A stretch of 6,639 bases of DNA from Bacteroidota bacterium (GTDB taxonomy: Bacteria; Bacteroidota; Bacteroidia; B-17B0; Aurantibacillaceae). Below, piece by piece: positions 5,260 through 6,639 of the stretch. A program made the position numbers and the translations under genes. Numbering within the stretch: position 1 is the stretch's first letter; each line of letters begins with the position of its first letter. Where the stretch lies: positions 1 to 6,639 of the forward strand of contig SYEI01000206.1 of NCBI GenBank assembly GCA_005800865.1. Direction: 5' to 3'. The notes beneath the pieces were generated by a model. The model had not been told where the DNA came from and did no database searches. It was given only the letters and a program-made list of their open reading frames with translations.

Positions 5260-6639
5260 ATGAAAACAACAATTACCAAAAAATTATTAGGACTAGCACT
5301 AAGTGTTTTTTCTATTACCGCAGTGGCTCAATGTCCCACCATCACAAACTTAAGCGTAAGTTACGGGGCTCCAGGAACTGCCACTATTACTCCAACTATT
5401 ACTGGAACATTAAGCCCAAGCCAAACTAATTACTATTGGCAAACCAATCCTAATGTAACTCAAACATCTCAGTCCTATCAATCTACTGGAATATTTCAAT
5501 ACCCAGGTAACGGAACGTATTCTGTTTGTTTAACTTATGTTGATTCATTAACAGGCTGCTCAAATTCTTCATGCACCAATGTAATTATTAGTAATATGTC
5601 GCCCGTAGTTTGCAATGCTGGTTTTTACTTTTATACTGATAGTTCTTGTGTAACCCACTTTGTAAACACATCAACTGGCTCAACATTAAGTTACTATTGG
5701 GATATTAATGGGATGGCTTATTCCTCTGCAAATCCATCAGTGGGTTTAGCAAACGGCACATACATGGTTGATTTACGTACTTTCTCAAATGGCGTATTCT
5801 GCGATTCAACTTCTCAAAATATTTCTATAAGCTGCGGTGGTAGCGGAACGAATACTCCTTGCCAAGCTTCATTTTATACTTATACTGATTCATCATGTGT
5901 GACACATTTTGTAAACACATCAACAGCTGGCGGTAATGAAATATGGTACATTAACGGTATGACTTATTCAACATCTGCTAGTCCAGCAGTTGCTTTAGCA
6001 AACGGATCTTATTATGCTACTTTATACTCATATACACCAGCAGGCGGTTTCTGCGATTCTATTACTCAAATGTTCACTGTATCTTGCGGAAGCGGTACAA
6101 CAACTGTTGGCTGCCAAGCTAATTCTCAATTCTATATTTTTGCGGACTCATTAAATGCAGGAAATTATTTTGCTTACAATTTATCTTGGACATCTGGAGC
6201 TGCATCTTATTTATGGGACTTTGGTGATGGCACAACATCTTCACAACAATATCCTTTTCATCAATATGCAATACCTGGACAATATATAGTTTGCTTAACT
6301 GTAACTTCTACATCTGGCACAACAACTTGTACCGATACATATTGTGATTCATCAAGTGTACAGCGTATGGCTGCTGGATTCCAAATGAGTCAAGTAAATG
6401 TTATTCCATTATCTGTTACTGGTATCAAACAAACAGAAAAAGAAATTGGATTAATAGCCTTCCCTAATCCAATTGCTGATGAATTAACCATTGAAGCAAC
6501 AACTACTAACGATAACAAATTAACTTTTGCATTAGTGGATGCTTTGGGAAGACTAGTTTTAACAGGAAATTTAAACAACTCTAAAACGACTATCAATACT
6601 AGTAATTTAGAGAAAGGCTTTTATAGTTTAAGTGTTACA
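5260..6639 (+). CDS. Secreted PKD-like repeat protein with T9SS type A sorting domain (3' end cut by window)
   Basis: The frame is open from ATG 5260 to the last base (460 codons, no stop). Residues 1-24 are a signal peptide (hydrophobic LLGLALSVFSITAVAQ) cut after AVA or AQ; the Cys25 context VAQC is not a lipobox. Then come four PKD-like beta-sandwich units: about 25-117, 118-200, 201-284 and 285-370. Only the last keeps the classical PKD signature, YLWDFGDGTTSS (317-328). In the second and third the same place reads WDINGM and WYINGM. Residues about 390-460 are the T9SS Por secretion tail, with IAFPNPIADELTIE (399-412), a VDALGRLVL strand and LEKGFYSLSVT at the window end. Sorting tails normally end around ten residues later, so the gene is almost complete. 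The protein should be surface-bound or released, probably adhesive or structural; no catalytic motif is seen. It is separated from the preceding T9SS gene by a terminator and is likely transcribed alone. Confidence 0.9.
   Translation, partial: MKTTITKKLLGLALSVFSITAVAQCPTITNLSVSYGAPGTATITPTITGTLSPSQTNYYWQTNPNVTQTSQSYQSTGIFQYPGNGTYSVCLTYVDSLTGCSNSSCTNVIISNMSPVVCNAGFYFYTDSSCVTHFVNTSTGSTLSYYWDINGMAYSSANPSVGLANGTYMVDLRTFSNGVFCDSTSQNISISCGGSGTNTPCQASFYTYTDSSCVTHFVNTSTAGGNEIWYINGMTYSTSASPAVALANGSYYATLYSYTPAGGFCDSITQMFTVSCGSGTTTVGCQANSQFYIFADSLNAGNYFAYNLSWTSGAASYLWDFGDGTTSSQQYPFHQYAIPGQYIVCLTVTSTSGTTTCTDTYCDSSSVQRMAAGFQMSQVNVIPLSVTGIKQTEKEIGLIAFPNPIADELTIEATTTNDNKLTFALVDALGRLVLTGNLNNSKTTINTSNLEKGFYSLSVT
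5611..6111 (+). repeat. Two tandem cysteine-patterned domain repeats inside the PKD-like protein
   Basis: Residues 118-200 (5611-5859) and 201-284 (5860-6111) are adjacent copies of an approximately 83-residue unit. Shared blocks include TDSSCVTHFVNTST, INGM, LANG, FCDS and SCG. Four cysteines occupy matching places in each copy: 118, 130, 181, 192 and 201, 213, 265, 276. The DNA of the best-conserved block differs at several synonymous sites (for example AGT TCT versus TCA TCA, ACC CAC versus ACA CAT), so the duplication is not recent. The following PKD unit also begins with CQA and an FYXXXDS-like segment, so the whole array probably arose by repeated duplication. Confidence 0.85.

Noticed and set aside
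5260..5334. Possible lipoprotein signal at the start of the PKD-repeat protein, because Cys25 follows the hydrophobic segment.
   Set aside because: The residues before Cys are V-A-Q; a lipobox needs a small residue at -1, and a normal signal peptidase I site fits better, in line with T9SS export.
5611..6111. Possibility that the repeats near the end are a CRISPR array or a DNA-level tandem repeat.
   Set aside because: The repeats are about 250 bp, in frame, conserved at protein level and diverged at synonymous sites, so they are protein domain duplications.
6390..6596. Minus-strand open frame near the window end.
   Set aside because: It lies opposite the T9SS sorting domain of the PKD-repeat protein, which is clearly the coding strand.

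Overview
The window looks like AT-rich chromosomal DNA of a member of the Bacteroidota (Flavobacteriia/Sphingobacteriia-like). The evidence is two secreted proteins with C-terminal type IX secretion (T9SS type A) sorting domains, a probable GxxExxY-family protein tail, starts without clear Shine-Dalgarno sequences, and intergenic repeats built from CTTTGCG/CTATGTG-type units. The genus cannot be told from this sequence.

Layout. (1) Positions 1-69 are the 3' end of a plus-strand gene, probably a GxxExxY protein, followed by an 8-nt tandem repeat (80-103). (2) Positions 119-2623 carry three co-directional lipid/polyketide-type genes: a FabF/FabB-like beta-ketoacyl-ACP synthase with an intact Cys-His-His triad, a small acyl carrier protein with a DSL phosphopantetheine site, and an LpxL/HtrB-like acyltransferase with an HX4E motif. 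A terminator-like hairpin separates the ACP from the acyltransferase. (3) Positions 2624-2800 are a convergent intergenic gap almost filled by a 140-bp inverted-repeat element with a central palindrome. (4) Positions 2801-4246, minus strand, encode a 481-residue cytoplasmic all-helical protein of unknown function. (5) A short divergent promoter region (4247-4330) leads to two plus-strand exported proteins: a 229-residue one with a T9SS tail (4331-5020, closed by a strong intrinsic terminator at 5041-5074), and a long one made of PKD-like repeats (5260 to the window end). The second keeps an open frame for all 460 codons and is cut by the window edge, probably only a few residues before its natural end.

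How the genes may work together. The synthase, ACP and acyltransferase form a plausible unit: the ACP carries the acyl chain, the synthase elongates it, and the acyltransferase moves the product onto an acceptor at the membrane. The same gene types occur side by side in flexirubin, dialkylresorcinol and aryl polyene clusters of Bacteroidota, but no ketoreductase, dehydratase, aryl-starter or export gene is visible here, so the product is not settled. The two T9SS cargo proteins depend on a secretion machine encoded elsewhere. No complete new system is demonstrated. The most notable points are the apparently isolated KS-ACP-acyltransferase trio, the related intergenic repeats, and the cysteine-patterned degenerate PKD repeats.
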